Below are positions 9,375 to 17,689 of a stretch of DNA of 64,000 nt, piece after piece. This stretch comes from Avimonoglobus sp965151315 (GTDB taxonomy: Bacteria; Bacillota; Clostridia; UBA1381). Both the position numbers and the translations under genes were made by a program. The DNA lies in the NCBI GenBank assembly GCA_965151315.1, contig CBCTZG010000001.1, positions 34,439 to 98,438 of the forward strand. Direction: 5' to 3'. The first letter of the stretch is position 1; every line of letters begins with the position of its first letter. The notes under the pieces are model-generated. The model saw nothing but the letters and a program-made list of their open reading frames with translations, ran no database searches and was not told where the DNA came from.

Positions 9375-9547
9375 CGGTTTTCCCGCCTGCGGAGGGCGCG
9401 CAAGCCCTGGGCAGCACATAGGGAAAGCACGAAGGGGATCACAGCATAGCCAGGATTTGCCGTACCCTGGGTGTACAGCACATATCCTGCCCCAGCCAGG
9501 CACAGAGAGGAAAATAAGATCGTCAGTCCCAATAAAAGTTTTTTCAT
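9371..9547 (-). CDS. Small two-helix membrane protein, 58 residues, unknown function
   Basis: The minus-strand frame starts with ATG at 9547, 8 bp after AGGAG, and encodes MKKLLLGLTILFSSLCLAGA, a second hydrophobic segment around NPGYAVIPFVLSLCAA, and a basic end RALRRRENR. It has two probable membrane segments or a signal anchor plus one helix. It starts 25 bp after the yifB stop in the same direction, so it is probably the distal gene of that transcript. It was found by reading the strand and I recognise no family. It converges with GtrA, overlapping by 4 bp. Confidence 0.6.
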   Translation of the reverse strand: MKKLLLGLTILFSSLCLAGAGYVLYTQGTANPGYAVIPFVLSLCAAQGLRALRRRENR

Positions 9548-9571
9548 TTTACATACTCCTATCTTCGGCGG

Positions 9572-11101
9572 CTATTCAAAATATTTCCGATCCAGGCTCC
9601 GGTATTGGATGGCTTCGGCCAGATGGGGGGTTCGGATGTCTTCCGAGCCTTCCAGGTCGGCAATAGTCCGGGCCACCTTTAAGATTCGGGAATGGGCCCG
9701 GGCGGAAAGGCCCAGATTATCAAAGGCGGCCTTTAAAAGATCGTTTTCCGCCTTGCCCAAGGGGCAGAACTTGGGAAGCATCCCGGCAGTGAGCTGGGCG
9801 TTAGAATAAATATGATAATCCCGGTACCGTTCCCGCTGGATTTGGCGAGTCCGGTTGACCCGTTCCTTGATCGTTTTGCTGGATTCCCCGGTCTGGGCGG
9901 AACTCAGGTCACTGTAGTCTACGCTGGCTGCCTCCACCTGGATGTCAATCCGATCTAAAAGGGGGCCGGAGATTCGGCTCCGATACCGGCTGATCTCTCC
10001 GGGAGAGCAGGTGCATTTCCGGCGGGCGTCGCCGTAATAGCCGCACTTGCAGGGGTTCATGGAAGCCACCAGCATCATGCGGCAGGGATATGTCAGGGTA
10101 GCATGGACCCGGGAGATGGTGACCCGGCCGTCCTCTAAAGGCTGGCGCATGACCTCTAATACCTCCCGTTTAAATTCCGGCAGTTCATCCAGGAAAAGGA
10201 CGCCGTTGTGAGCCAGGGAAAGCTCCCCGGGCCGGGGGACGGTGCCGCCGCCGGAAAGGCCGGAGGCGGAAATCGTGTGGTGCGGGCTGCGGAAAGGACG
10301 TTGGGTGATCAGCGGCGCGCCTTCCGGCAGTACGCCGGCGATCGAATGGATTTTAGACACCTCCAGGGCCTCCGAAAAGGACAGATCCGGCAAGATCCCG
10401 GGAAGCCGCTGAGCCAGCATGGTCTTGCCTGTGCCGGGGGATCCGATCAAAAGTATGTTATGGTTGCCGGCAGCCGCGATTTCTAAAGCCCGTTTGGCAT
10501 TTTCCTGCCCCTTTACGTCGGCAAAATCCAGAAGCGTACTTTCCGCTCCGGATAGGACTGACTGGAGGTCCACGGTATATGGCGTCAGCCGCACATCCCC
10601 GGCCAGGTGCGCCGGGATCTGGGCAAGGGATTCTACCGGATATACGCAAAGCCCTTCTACAACCGCCGCTTCCGCGGCATTTTTTGATGGGACAAACAGC
10701 GTGTGAAAACCATTTTCCAACGCGGAAACGGCCATAGGCAAAACCCCGGCTATCGGGTTTACACCGCCGTCTAAGGAAAGCTCACCAATAAAGGCGGTTT
10801 TTGCGTCCGGCTGGGGGCATTGTTCCGAGGCGCAGAGCAGGGAAACGGCCATGGGCAGGTCGTAGGCGGCCCCCTCCTTCCGATAGGCTGCGGGCGCCAA
10901 ATTCATGATGATCCGCTTGGCGGGCACAGTGCAGCCAATGTTTTTTACAGCAGCCCGGACCCGCTCTTTCGCCTCCCGGACGGCTGCGTCAGGCAGGCCC
11001 ACAATGTCAAAGGCCGGCAGGCCGTTGGAAATATCTGTTTCTACCGTCACAGTATAGCCGTCAATCCCCAGAAGGCCGCAGGAATAAATTTGTGATAGCA
11101 T
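9572..11101 (-). CDS. YifB/ComM family Mg-chelatase-like AAA+ ATPase
   Basis: About 509 residues. The N-terminal ChlI-like domain (about 20-140) has FDIVGLPDAAVREAKERV and the Ser/Lys region of a Lon-type fold. The AAA+ core has a Walker A (GSPGTGKTMLAQRLPG, about 195-210) and a Walker B (GVLFLDELPEF), followed by the C-terminal Mg_chelatase_C domain ending QYRSLDRKYFE. ComM in naturally competent bacteria is a hexameric helicase that promotes branch migration during recombination; most Firmicutes carry an uncharacterised copy. The start at 11101 (MLSQIYSCGLLGIDG) is chosen because AAGGA is 8 bp upstream; ATGs at 11110 and beyond are too close to it or lack a ribosome site. Confidence 0.93.
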   Translation of the reverse strand: MLSQIYSCGLLGIDGYTVTVETDISNGLPAFDIVGLPDAAVREAKERVRAAVKNIGCTVPAKRIIMNLAPAAYRKEGAAYDLPMAVSLLCASEQCPQPDAKTAFIGELSLDGGVNPIAGVLPMAVSALENGFHTLFVPSKNAAEAAVVEGLCVYPVESLAQIPAHLAGDVRLTPYTVDLQSVLSGAESTLLDFADVKGQENAKRALEIAAAGNHNILLIGSPGTGKTMLAQRLPGILPDLSFSEALEVSKIHSIAGVLPEGAPLITQRPFRSPHHTISASGLSGGGTVPRPGELSLAHNGVLFLDELPEFKREVLEVMRQPLEDGRVTISRVHATLTYPCRMMLVASMNPCKCGYYGDARRKCTCSPGEISRYRSRISGPLLDRIDIQVEAASVDYSDLSSAQTGESSKTIKERVNRTRQIQRERYRDYHIYSNAQLTAGMLPKFCPLGKAENDLLKAAFDNLGLSARAHSRILKVARTIADLEGSEDIRTPHLAEAIQYRSLDRKYFE

Positions 11102-11190
11102 AGGCTTCATCCTTAGTATTTCAGTATTAGCTTCATTATACCCGATTTCTCTGAATTTTGCAAACACTATTCACATTTTATTTAAACTTT

Positions 11191-11199
11191 CATATGCTA
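11191..11199 (+). promoter_or_regulatory. Possible sporulation (sigma E/K type) -10 element
   Basis: CATATGCTA matches the CATANNNTA -10 consensus of mother-cell sigma factors. No vegetative promoter is evident in the 145 bp before the Cys-rich gene. A weak -35 candidate (TTCACAT) lies 14 bp upstream. Confidence 0.35.
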
Positions 11200-11245
11200 T
11201 AACAAGGGAACCATCCCGTAAAAAATGAAAGGAAGTTTTGATAGT

Positions 11246-12094
11246 ATGAGCGATAAAAACTGCAACTGTACGAACAATGCGGATAAAGGCTTTAAAGAAG
11301 CTGTCTGCATACATACAGATAAGGTGTACGACTCTTGTCGGGATAAAGACTGTCTGGAAAACGTCCGGGTATATCTGACTGCCGCAGGCCAGAGCGTAGT
11401 AGACCGGGCCATCAATGTAAAATGTACAAAAGCGGAGATCATCTGGGTGTTCTCCGATATTGAATCCGTACCCTTTAACCGGGGCTTTTATTCGGTTGAC
11501 CTAAAATATTTCTTCCGGATCACCTTAGCGGTGTTCACCGGCTTGGGCCGGCCCACGGAAGTAGAAGGTTTAGCAACCTTTGACAAGAAGGTTATCCTGT
11601 TCGGCTCTGAAGGGAACGCGAAAATGTTTGCCAGCAAATACAAAGAGGACGCGTTTGATCCCCAGCTCTGGCGCAAGACCAACATGCCCAGCGCGGTGGT
11701 AGAAGTTGTAGACCCCATTGCGTTAGGCGCTAAGGTTGTAGATATTAACGATAAATGCTGCTGCTGCGATGATGACTTTGATCTGGCCAGCGTACCGGAA
11801 TCCGTTTGCCGCGTATTCGACGACAGCCTGATCCTGGGCGGGGAACAGAAGCGGGTATTTGTTTCTCTGGGGATTTTCTCCATCATTAAGCTGGAGCGCC
11901 GGGTACAGCTGCTGATCCCAGCGTATGATTTCTGTATCCCACAGAAAGAATGCATTGGCGCTACGGACGACAATCCCTGCGACCTGTTTGAGCGGATCAG
12001 CTTCCCGGTGGATGAATTCTTCCCGCCGGAAAAGTGCGATTTCCCTGATGATAACTCCATCTGCCCGCCGCCGTCTCCTGGCTGCGGCTGCTAA
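11246..12094 (+). CDS. Conserved Cys-rich clostridial protein, function unknown
   Basis: About 282 residues, with no signal peptide or membrane helix. The N-terminus has CNCTNNADKGFKEAVC, the middle is a beta-rich body (VPFNRGFYSVDLKYFFRITL, ATFDKKVILFGSEGN), then DKCCCCDDD, and the C-terminus ends CPPPSPGCGC. I recognise this as a widespread clostridial family without an established function. Its Cys clusters and possible mother-cell-type promoter suggest a spore coat or exosporium component, which is inference. The start at 11246 has AAAGGAAG 10 bp upstream; the ATG at 11225 has no ribosome site. It is monocistronic, ending at a strong terminator. Confidence 0.75.
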   Translation: MSDKNCNCTNNADKGFKEAVCIHTDKVYDSCRDKDCLENVRVYLTAAGQSVVDRAINVKCTKAEIIWVFSDIESVPFNRGFYSVDLKYFFRITLAVFTGLGRPTEVEGLATFDKKVILFGSEGNAKMFASKYKEDAFDPQLWRKTNMPSAVVEVVDPIALGAKVVDINDKCCCCDDDFDLASVPESVCRVFDDSLILGGEQKRVFVSLGIFSIIKLERRVQLLIPAYDFCIPQKECIGATDDNPCDLFERISFPVDEFFPPEKCDFPDDNSICPPPSPGCGC

Positions 12095-12109
12095 AAGGAA
12101 AATAAAAAA

Positions 12110-12137
12110 ATGCGTCCTGGAAGGGCGCATTTTTTTA
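12110..12137 (+). terminator. Intrinsic terminator
   Basis: The stem ATGCGTCC/GGGCGCAT (one G-U pair) is followed by seven T, 16 bp after the stop of the Cys-rich gene. Confidence 0.85.
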
Positions 12138-12214
12138 TTAAAATTTTCGGATTTTGTTCTATGAAGAAAGTATGATGTTTTTGTGAAAAAACTGTGAATC
12201 ATACAAGAAATCCA

Positions 12215-12260
12215 TTGACAACGAAAAATATTTCCTGTAGAATATGTAGTATCCTACATA
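12215..12260 (+). promoter_or_regulatory. Promoter and MarR-type operator
   Basis: TTGACA (12215-12220), a 17-bp spacer and TAGAAT (12238-12243) are followed at once by the inverted repeat TATGTAG-TATC-CTACATA (12243-12260), which covers the start of transcription. This is the expected place for autorepression by the MarR protein encoded at 12282. Confidence 0.8.
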
Positions 12261-12281
12261 TCCAAGGAAGAGGGAAAAAAT

Positions 12282-12761
12282 ATGGGCGAGTTTGAGGATT
12301 TTGGATTTTATATCAAGAAAATCAACGATACCTTAGTGGCCCAGGCAAACGCCCAGTTCAAGCGGCTGGACATCACCTACGCGCAAATGGAGGTTATGTT
12401 TTTTTTGCTGGGGCAGGCGGGGATGCGGGCGACCCAAAAGGACATCGAGGCCCATTTTCACCTCAAGCATTCTTCTGTAATTGGGCTTTTGCAGCGGATG
12501 CGGGCCAAGGGCCTGATAGAGGTGCGCGTCAACCCCCAGGACCATCGGGGCCGGGATGTATTTCTGCTGGACAAGGCGCTGAAAATCCGGGACGAAATGT
12601 ACCGTACCCGGCAGGAAGTGGAAGCACACATCACGAATTATCTGACCCGGGAGCAAATGGAGCAGCTGACCGGCCTGCTGGCCGTATTCTACAGCGCGAT
12701 CCGAAACCGGGAGGAAGAACCGCAGGCGCGGCCGGATGTAGGGAATTTAGAATCTTTATGA
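12282..12761 (+). CDS. MarR family transcriptional regulator
   Basis: A 159-residue winged helix-turn-helix protein. It has an N-terminal dimerisation helix, an HTH around TQKDIEAHFHLKHSSVIGLLQRM (about 50-75), a wing with DHRGRDVFL (about 88-96), and a C-terminal helical dimer region ending in a short acidic tail. MarR proteins commonly repress drug-export genes and release DNA on binding small molecules. This one heads an operon with a HEAT-repeat gene and the two halves of an ABC exporter, and its promoter carries a good palindrome. A ribosome site (GGAAGAGGG) precedes the ATG. Confidence 0.93.
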   Translation: MGEFEDFGFYIKKINDTLVAQANAQFKRLDITYAQMEVMFFLLGQAGMRATQKDIEAHFHLKHSSVIGLLQRMRAKGLIEVRVNPQDHRGRDVFLLDKALKIRDEMYRTRQEVEAHITNYLTREQMEQLTGLLAVFYSAIRNREEEPQARPDVGNLESL

Positions 12762-12783
12762 AATTGGAAAGGGAGCGGAAAAC

Positions 12784-13113
12784 ATGTTTGGAAAACCAAA
12801 TGCACAAAATCTAATATAACACAAAAAGTGGGATAAGCTGCGGCATTTAGCGGAAAAAGCAGATACGGCGACAGCTATGGATATTGCGGCTCAGTGCGGC
12901 AAAAATCCATGTGATGAAACCTATAATATTCTTGTGAATATGCTGGAAAATCCAGAGAAACAAGTGGTAAAGGCAGCTATCGTAGCGTTGGGAGAATCCG
13001 GTGTGACCACCGGCGCGACCCATATCCGGCGGATCATGACAAAATACCAGGATGACAAGGCCATGCAGGATGTCATTCATACGTCGCTGCGGGCTTTAAA
13101 GGGGAATGACTGA
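12784..13113 (+). pseudogene. HEAT-repeat protein interrupted by an in-frame TAA
   Basis: A good ribosome site (GGGAGCGG) precedes ATG at 12784, which opens MFGKPNAQNLI and meets TAA at 12817-12819. The same frame then continues HKKWDKLRHLAEKADTATAMDIAAQCG and on to a HEAT-like repeat pair (YNILVNMLENPEKQVVKAAIVALGESG) ending at 13113. The 5' and 3' parts read as one protein of about 109 residues, so the stop looks like a point change (for example CAA to TAA). Without read-through, only a reinitiated product from ATG 12877 (78 residues, no ribosome site) could form. It sits between marR and the exporter genes. A sequencing error is possible. Confidence 0.7.
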
Positions 13114-13135
13114 TTCTCTGATATACCTGTATACA

Positions 13136-13181
13136 AAAGACCGGCTCTGCAAAAAAGAAGCACATTGCGGAACCGGTCTTT
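13136..13181 (+). terminator. Hairpin between the HEAT gene and the ABC exporter genes
   Basis: AAAGACCGG and CCGGTCTTT form a stem, extended by TGC/GCG-type pairs, around a loop of about 28 bases. The following T-run is short and interrupted, so it is probably a partial terminator or attenuator within the operon. Confidence 0.45.
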
Positions 13182-13229
13182 ATTTACATATTGTAACGAC
13201 ATGATCATCAAGAAAAGGAGGATAACGGC

Positions 13230-14963
13230 ATGATTAGAAAATTAGCGGGATCGGTCCGCGAATATAAGCGGGATTCCATTTTAGCGCCGGTTTTTGTCAT
13301 ATTTGAAGTCGTTATGGAAGTGGTCATCCCTATGCTGATGGCATACCTGATCGACTATGGCATCGATGCCGGAAACATGGGCTATATCCTGCGTACTGGA
13401 TTATTCCTGGTATTATCAGCAGTGGTTTCACTGATCTTCGGCGCGCTGTCCGGAAAGCACGCGGCGCTGGCGTCAGCGGGCTTTGCCAAAAATCTCCGCC
13501 AGGATATGTACTATAATGTGCAGAAATTTTCCTTTGCGAATATTGATAAATTTTCCACAGCCAGTATCGTTACCCGGCTGACCACCGACGTAACCAATAT
13601 GCAAAACGCGTTCCAGATGATTATCCGGGTGGCGGTGCGGTGTCCGGTAATGCTGATATTTTCGTTGTTTATGGCTTTTCAGATTAAGGCCCGGCTGGCG
13701 CTGATATTCCTGTGCGCTATGCCGATTCTGGCAGTTGGGCTGTATTTGATTATGAGCCGGGCGCATCCGATCTTTGAGCGGGTATTCCACACCTATGACA
13801 AGCTAAACAATGTGGTCCAGGAAAACCTGCATGGGATTCGGGTAGTCAAATCCTTTGTCCGGGAGGAATACGAGGAACAGAAGTTCAAAAAAATTTCCGG
13901 CAGCATTTACCGGGATTTTTCCAAGGCGGAAAAAATCCTAGCCTTTAACAACCCTTTGATGCAGTTCACGGTGTATATGTGTATGCTGTTGATTTCCTGG
14001 ATCGGGGCGCGTCTGATTGTGGGCGGCGGTATGACGACCGGCCAGCTGATGAGCCTGATTACCTACACCATGCAGATCCTCATGAGCCTGATGATGCTTT
14101 CTATGGTGTTTGTTATGATTGTTATTTCCAGGGCTTCTGCAGAGCGTGTTGTGGAAATTTTAGACGAACAGTCCGATCTGCAAAACGGCGATTCGCCGGT
14201 ATACCAGGTAGCCGACGGCTCCGTTGATTTTGACAATCTCAGCTTTGGCTATTCGCCGAACAAAATGGTCTTAAAGGATATTGACCTGCATATCCGGTCC
14301 GGGGAAACGGTGGGGATTATCGGCGGTACAGGCTCGTCCAAATCCAGCCTTGTACAGCTGATCCCCCGGCTTTACGACGCCTCAGCGGGGGATCTGCGGG
14401 TAGGCGGCGTGGATGTGCGGCAGTATGACCTGGAATCCCTGCGCAACGCGGTGGCTATGGTTTTGCAGAAGAACGTACTGTTTTCCGGTACCATCAAGGA
14501 AAACCTGCGCTGGGGCGCGGAGGACGCTTCTGACGAGGAACTGGTCCGCGTCTGCAAGCTAGCCCAGGCGGATGATTTTATCCGGACTTTCCCGGATGGG
14601 TACGACACATATATTGAGCAGGGGGGCACAAATGTTTCCGGCGGCCAGAAGCAGCGGCTGTGCATTGCCCGGGCGCTTCTGAAAAAACCCAAAATTCTGA
14701 TCCTGGACGATTCTACCAGCGCGGTGGACACCAAGACCGACGCGCTGATCCGGAAGGCGTTCCGGGAGGAAATCCCGGATACGACTAAAATCATTATTGC
14801 CCAGCGGGTTTCCTCCGTAGAGGACGCGGATAAGATTGTTGTACTGGACAACGGCCGGATCGATGCGGTGGGGACCCACCAGGAACTGCTGAAAACCAAC
14901 GCGATTTATCAGGAGGTCTATAACTCCCAGGTGAAAGGAGGCGGCGAGGATGCGGCAGAATAA
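13230..14963 (+). CDS. ABC exporter half-transporter, degenerate ATPase site (heterodimer subunit)
   Basis: A 577-residue membrane-ATPase fusion: six membrane helices (about 15-310) and a nucleotide-binding domain (about 335-570). The Walker A is GGTGSSKSS, the signature motif VSGGQKQR. The Walker B ends LILDDSTS, with Asp where the catalytic Glu normally stands, and the switch His is replaced by Gln (IIAQRVSS). This is the pattern of the non-catalytic site in heterodimeric exporters such as TM287/288 and BmrCD. The next gene encodes the half with the complete Glu and His set, and the two genes overlap by 14 bp. AAGGAGG gives the ribosome site. It is probably a drug or lipid exporter controlled by the upstream MarR. 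Confidence 0.93.
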   Translation: MIRKLAGSVREYKRDSILAPVFVIFEVVMEVVIPMLMAYLIDYGIDAGNMGYILRTGLFLVLSAVVSLIFGALSGKHAALASAGFAKNLRQDMYYNVQKFSFANIDKFSTASIVTRLTTDVTNMQNAFQMIIRVAVRCPVMLIFSLFMAFQIKARLALIFLCAMPILAVGLYLIMSRAHPIFERVFHTYDKLNNVVQENLHGIRVVKSFVREEYEEQKFKKISGSIYRDFSKAEKILAFNNPLMQFTVYMCMLLISWIGARLIVGGGMTTGQLMSLITYTMQILMSLMMLSMVFVMIVISRASAERVVEILDEQSDLQNGDSPVYQVADGSVDFDNLSFGYSPNKMVLKDIDLHIRSGETVGIIGGTGSSKSSLVQLIPRLYDASAGDLRVGGVDVRQYDLESLRNAVAMVLQKNVLFSGTIKENLRWGAEDASDEELVRVCKLAQADDFIRTFPDGYDTYIEQGGTNVSGGQKQRLCIARALLKKPKILILDDSTSAVDTKTDALIRKAFREEIPDTTKIIIAQRVSSVEDADKIVVLDNGRIDAVGTHQELLKTNAIYQEVYNSQVKGGGEDAAE

Positions 14964-16821
14964 AAAACCAGCGAAGGCTAAAACGCTAAAGCGCCTGATT
15001 TCCTATATTACCCAGCGGTATAAGGCCATGTTTTTCATTGTTCTGGTCTGTATCCTGATCAGCTCCATTGCCAATGTAGGCGGCAGCGTATTTTTAAAAA
15101 TTTTGATCGACGACTATATTGAGCCCCTGCTGTTAGAAGCAAACCCGGTTTTTGACGGGCTTTTGCGGGCGATTTTGACTATGGGCGGCCTGTATCTTTT
15201 GGGCGTTATCGCGTCTTATACCTATAACCGGCTGATGGTTGTCATTTCCCAAGGGGTTTTGAAGGACATCCGGGACGAGATGTTTTCCCATATGCAGAAG
15301 CTCCCCATCCGGTATTTTGACACCCACACCCACGGGGATTTAATGAGCCGGTTTACAAACGATACGGATACGCTCCGGCAGATGATCGCCCAGAGTATCC
15401 CCCAAATCTTTGTTTCGGTGATCACCGTGGTAACCGTTTTTATCGCCATGGTGGTTATGAACGTCTGGTTAACTGTGCTGATCGTCCTGTTTGTGATCTT
15501 TATGATTGCCGTAACCCGGAAGATCGCGGGGAACAGCGCAAAGTACTTTGTCCGCCAGCAGCAGTCCCTGGGCGCTGTGAATGGATATATTGAGGAAATG
15601 ATCCACGGGCAGAAGGTTATCAAGGTTTTCTGCCATGAGGAAAAATCGAAGGCGCAGTTTGATAAGCTGAATACAGAGCTTTGTGAAAACGCTTCCCAGG
15701 CCAATAAATTTGCCAATATCCTGATGCCAATCATGGGGAACCTGGGCCACCTGCAGTATGTGCTGGTAGCCATCGTAGGGGGCGGCCTGGCCCTGGCGGG
15801 TATCGGCGGAACCACCCTGGGCATGATCGCGTCCTTCTTACAGCTGAGCAAGAGCTTTACCTCGCCTATCAGCCAGATCTCACAGCAGCTGAACTCGATC
15901 ATCATGGCTTTGGCAGGCGCCGGCCGGATTTTTGAGCTGATGGACGAGGAGCCAGAGCAGGATGAGGGATATGTAACCTTGGTAAACGCCAAAGAGGAAA
16001 ATGGGCAGCTGATCGAAACCCCTGCGCATACCGGGCTCTGGGCCTGGAAGCATCCCCACGGCGACGGGAGCGTGACCTACACGCGGCTGACCGGCGAAGT
16101 GCAGTTCTTTGACGTGGATTTTGGATATAACCCGGATAAAATTGTCCTGCATAATATTACCCTGTATGCCAACCCGGGCGAAAAGGTAGCTTTTGTTGGG
16201 GCGACCGGCGCCGGAAAAACAACGATCACCAATCTGATCAACCGGTTTTATGACCTGGCGGACGGGAAAATCCGTTATGACGGGATCAATATCAATAAGA
16301 TCCGGAAAAGCGATCTCCGGCGTTCCCTGGGGATCGTCCTGCAGGATACCAACCTGTTTACCGGTACTGTCATGGAAAATATCCGCTACGGCAGGCTGGA
16401 CGCTACAGAAGAAGAGGTGCGGGCTGCGGCCAGGCTGGCCAATGCCGACGGCTTTATCAATATGCTGCCCCAGGGCTATGACACGGTGCTGTCCGGCGAC
16501 GGCTCCGGCCTTTCCCAGGGCCAGCGGCAGCTGTTGTCCATTGCCCGGGCGGCGGTAGCCGACCCGCCGGTTATAATCCTAGACGAGGCTACCTCCAGCA
16601 TTGATACCCGGACGGAGGCCATCGTCCAAAAGGGGATGGATTCCCTGATGAAAGGAAGAACCGTATTTGTCATTGCGCACCGGCTGTCTACCGTACAAAA
16701 CTCGGATGTGATTATGGTTTTGGAACAGGGACGGATCATCGAGCGCGGCGCTCACGATCAGCTGATCGCGGAAAAGGGCCGGTATTACCAGCTGTACACT
16801 GGCGCCTTTGAATTAGAATAA
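14950..16821 (+). CDS. ABC exporter half-transporter, canonical ATPase site (heterodimer partner)
   Basis: 623 residues: six membrane helices (about 20-320), an inserted segment (about 337-385, including a Trp-rich part GLWAWKHPHG) common in the TM288-type partner, then the ATPase domain. Catalytic motifs are complete: Walker A GATGAGKTT, signature LSQGQRQ, Walker B VIILDEATSS, H-loop VIAHRLSTV. It pairs with the preceding subunit to form one exporter with one active and one degenerate ATP site. The start lies inside the end of the preceding gene, which indicates translational coupling. The substrate is unknown. Confidence 0.93.
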   Translation: MRQNKKPAKAKTLKRLISYITQRYKAMFFIVLVCILISSIANVGGSVFLKILIDDYIEPLLLEANPVFDGLLRAILTMGGLYLLGVIASYTYNRLMVVISQGVLKDIRDEMFSHMQKLPIRYFDTHTHGDLMSRFTNDTDTLRQMIAQSIPQIFVSVITVVTVFIAMVVMNVWLTVLIVLFVIFMIAVTRKIAGNSAKYFVRQQQSLGAVNGYIEEMIHGQKVIKVFCHEEKSKAQFDKLNTELCENASQANKFANILMPIMGNLGHLQYVLVAIVGGGLALAGIGGTTLGMIASFLQLSKSFTSPISQISQQLNSIIMALAGAGRIFELMDEEPEQDEGYVTLVNAKEENGQLIETPAHTGLWAWKHPHGDGSVTYTRLTGEVQFFDVDFGYNPDKIVLHNITLYANPGEKVAFVGATGAGKTTITNLINRFYDLADGKIRYDGININKIRKSDLRRSLGIVLQDTNLFTGTVMENIRYGRLDATEEEVRAAARLANADGFINMLPQGYDTVLSGDGSGLSQGQRQLLSIARAAVADPPVIILDEATSSIDTRTEAIVQKGMDSLMKGRTVFVIAHRLSTVQNSDVIMVLEQGRIIERGAHDQLIAEKGRYYQLYTGAFELE

Positions 16822-16843
16822 ACAAAAAACCAGATAAGGCGAT

Positions 16844-17144
16844 TGAAGTGACCTCAAAAAGTCAGACAAACATTTTCAAGTTAATTTTTAAGCAGCCAAG
16901 AGGGCTTGCTGGGACGGCCTTTTCTGCCACGGCCACGACGTTTTGTTGCAAGTCCTTGGTCACCAATTCCGAATTGTGCAGACGTCTCACGGATACGCAA
17001 TTTTTCCTTTTGCATGGTTTCCGCTGCCAGTTGTTTGAACTCTGGTGTATAGCGTTTGTTTGGTATTCCTTTAGGCATAGTAAAACACCCCATTTCTTAG
17101 TACAAGTATTATATCATACTTGTCTAACAAATGGGGGCAGTTCA
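16844..17144 (-). mobile_element. IS3 (IS150 group) remnant, about 300 bp, with both terminal inverted repeats
   Basis: The right end (16844-16868) and the left end (17121-17144) are imperfect inverted repeats of the IS150 kind (TGAACTGCCCCC... and TGAAGTGACCTCAAAAAGTC...). Only a shortened orfA lies between them, so the element is an internally deleted, MITE-like derivative that could move only in trans. No clear target-site duplication is seen. The rest of 16822-17170 shows nothing else. Confidence 0.75.
16881..17078 (-). pseudogene. Truncated IS3-family transposase OrfA
   Basis: The minus-strand frame reads MPKGIPNKRYTPEFKQLAAE and then a helix-turn-helix start (LRIRETSAQFGIGD). It jumps directly to GLATKRRGRGRKGRPSKP, omitting about 20 residues found in intact OrfA proteins of this type, and stops after about 65 residues. 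orfB is absent. Identity as IS3 OrfA rests on these motifs and the flanking inverted repeats. Confidence 0.75.
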
Positions 17145-17170
17145 ACCGTTCCCGCCTGCTAAGAGCAAAA

Positions 17171-17671
17171 TTATTTTTTCATATGCAGGTTTTCATAGGT
17201 GCAAAAGGTCATGGTATAGCCGTGATCCTCCACCGGCGCGGAGGCCTCCCGCAGCACCCAGGCAGGGTCCTTGTCCAGGTCGGGCAGGAAGCTGTCCGCC
17301 GGCGCCATGGCGTTTACCCGGGTAATATAGGCAAGCCGGCACCGATTTAAAAACAGCCGGTAAATTTCCGCGCCGCCGCAGAGGAAAACATCCTCCGGGG
17401 GATAGGCCGCCGTCCGGGCGAGAAGCTCCTCCGGGGAATGGCACAGAATTACGCCCTCCGCCGAATAATCCAGGTTCCGGGTCAGCACGATATTGGTACG
17501 GTTGGGAAGGGGCCTGCGGCCGGGAAAGGACTCTAAGGTCCTGCGGCCCATGACCACCACCTTTCCTGCAGTCGTTTCCCGGAAAAACTGCATATCCCGG
17601 GGAATGCGGAACAAAAGCCCGTTGTCCCGGCCGATCCCCCAGTCCTTCGCTGCTGCAGCAATCAAATTCAT
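17171..17671 (-). CDS. folA: Dihydrofolate reductase
   Basis: 166 residues, the usual length. It reduces dihydrofolate to tetrahydrofolate with NADPH. The family signature MNLIAAAAKDWGIGRDNGLLF (substrate-binding start), an acidic active-site residue in RIPRDMQFF, the NADPH loop VVVMGRRTLESFPGRRPLPNR and VFLCGGAEIYRLF are all present. It follows thyA with an 18-bp gap in the same direction. This is the usual pairing, because thymidylate synthase oxidises the folate that this enzyme restores. AGGAGGG precedes the ATG. Confidence 0.95.
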   Translation of the reverse strand: MNLIAAAAKDWGIGRDNGLLFRIPRDMQFFRETTAGKVVVMGRRTLESFPGRRPLPNRTNIVLTRNLDYSAEGVILCHSPEELLARTAAYPPEDVFLCGGAEIYRLFLNRCRLAYITRVNAMAPADSFLPDLDKDPAWVLREASAPVEDHGYTMTFCTYENLHMKK

Positions 17672-17689
17672 AATCGTAACCCTCCTGTT

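Noticed and set aside
16848..17162. Plus-strand frame across the IS3 remnant
   Set aside because: It is the shadow of the minus-strand OrfA fragment and the terminal repeats.
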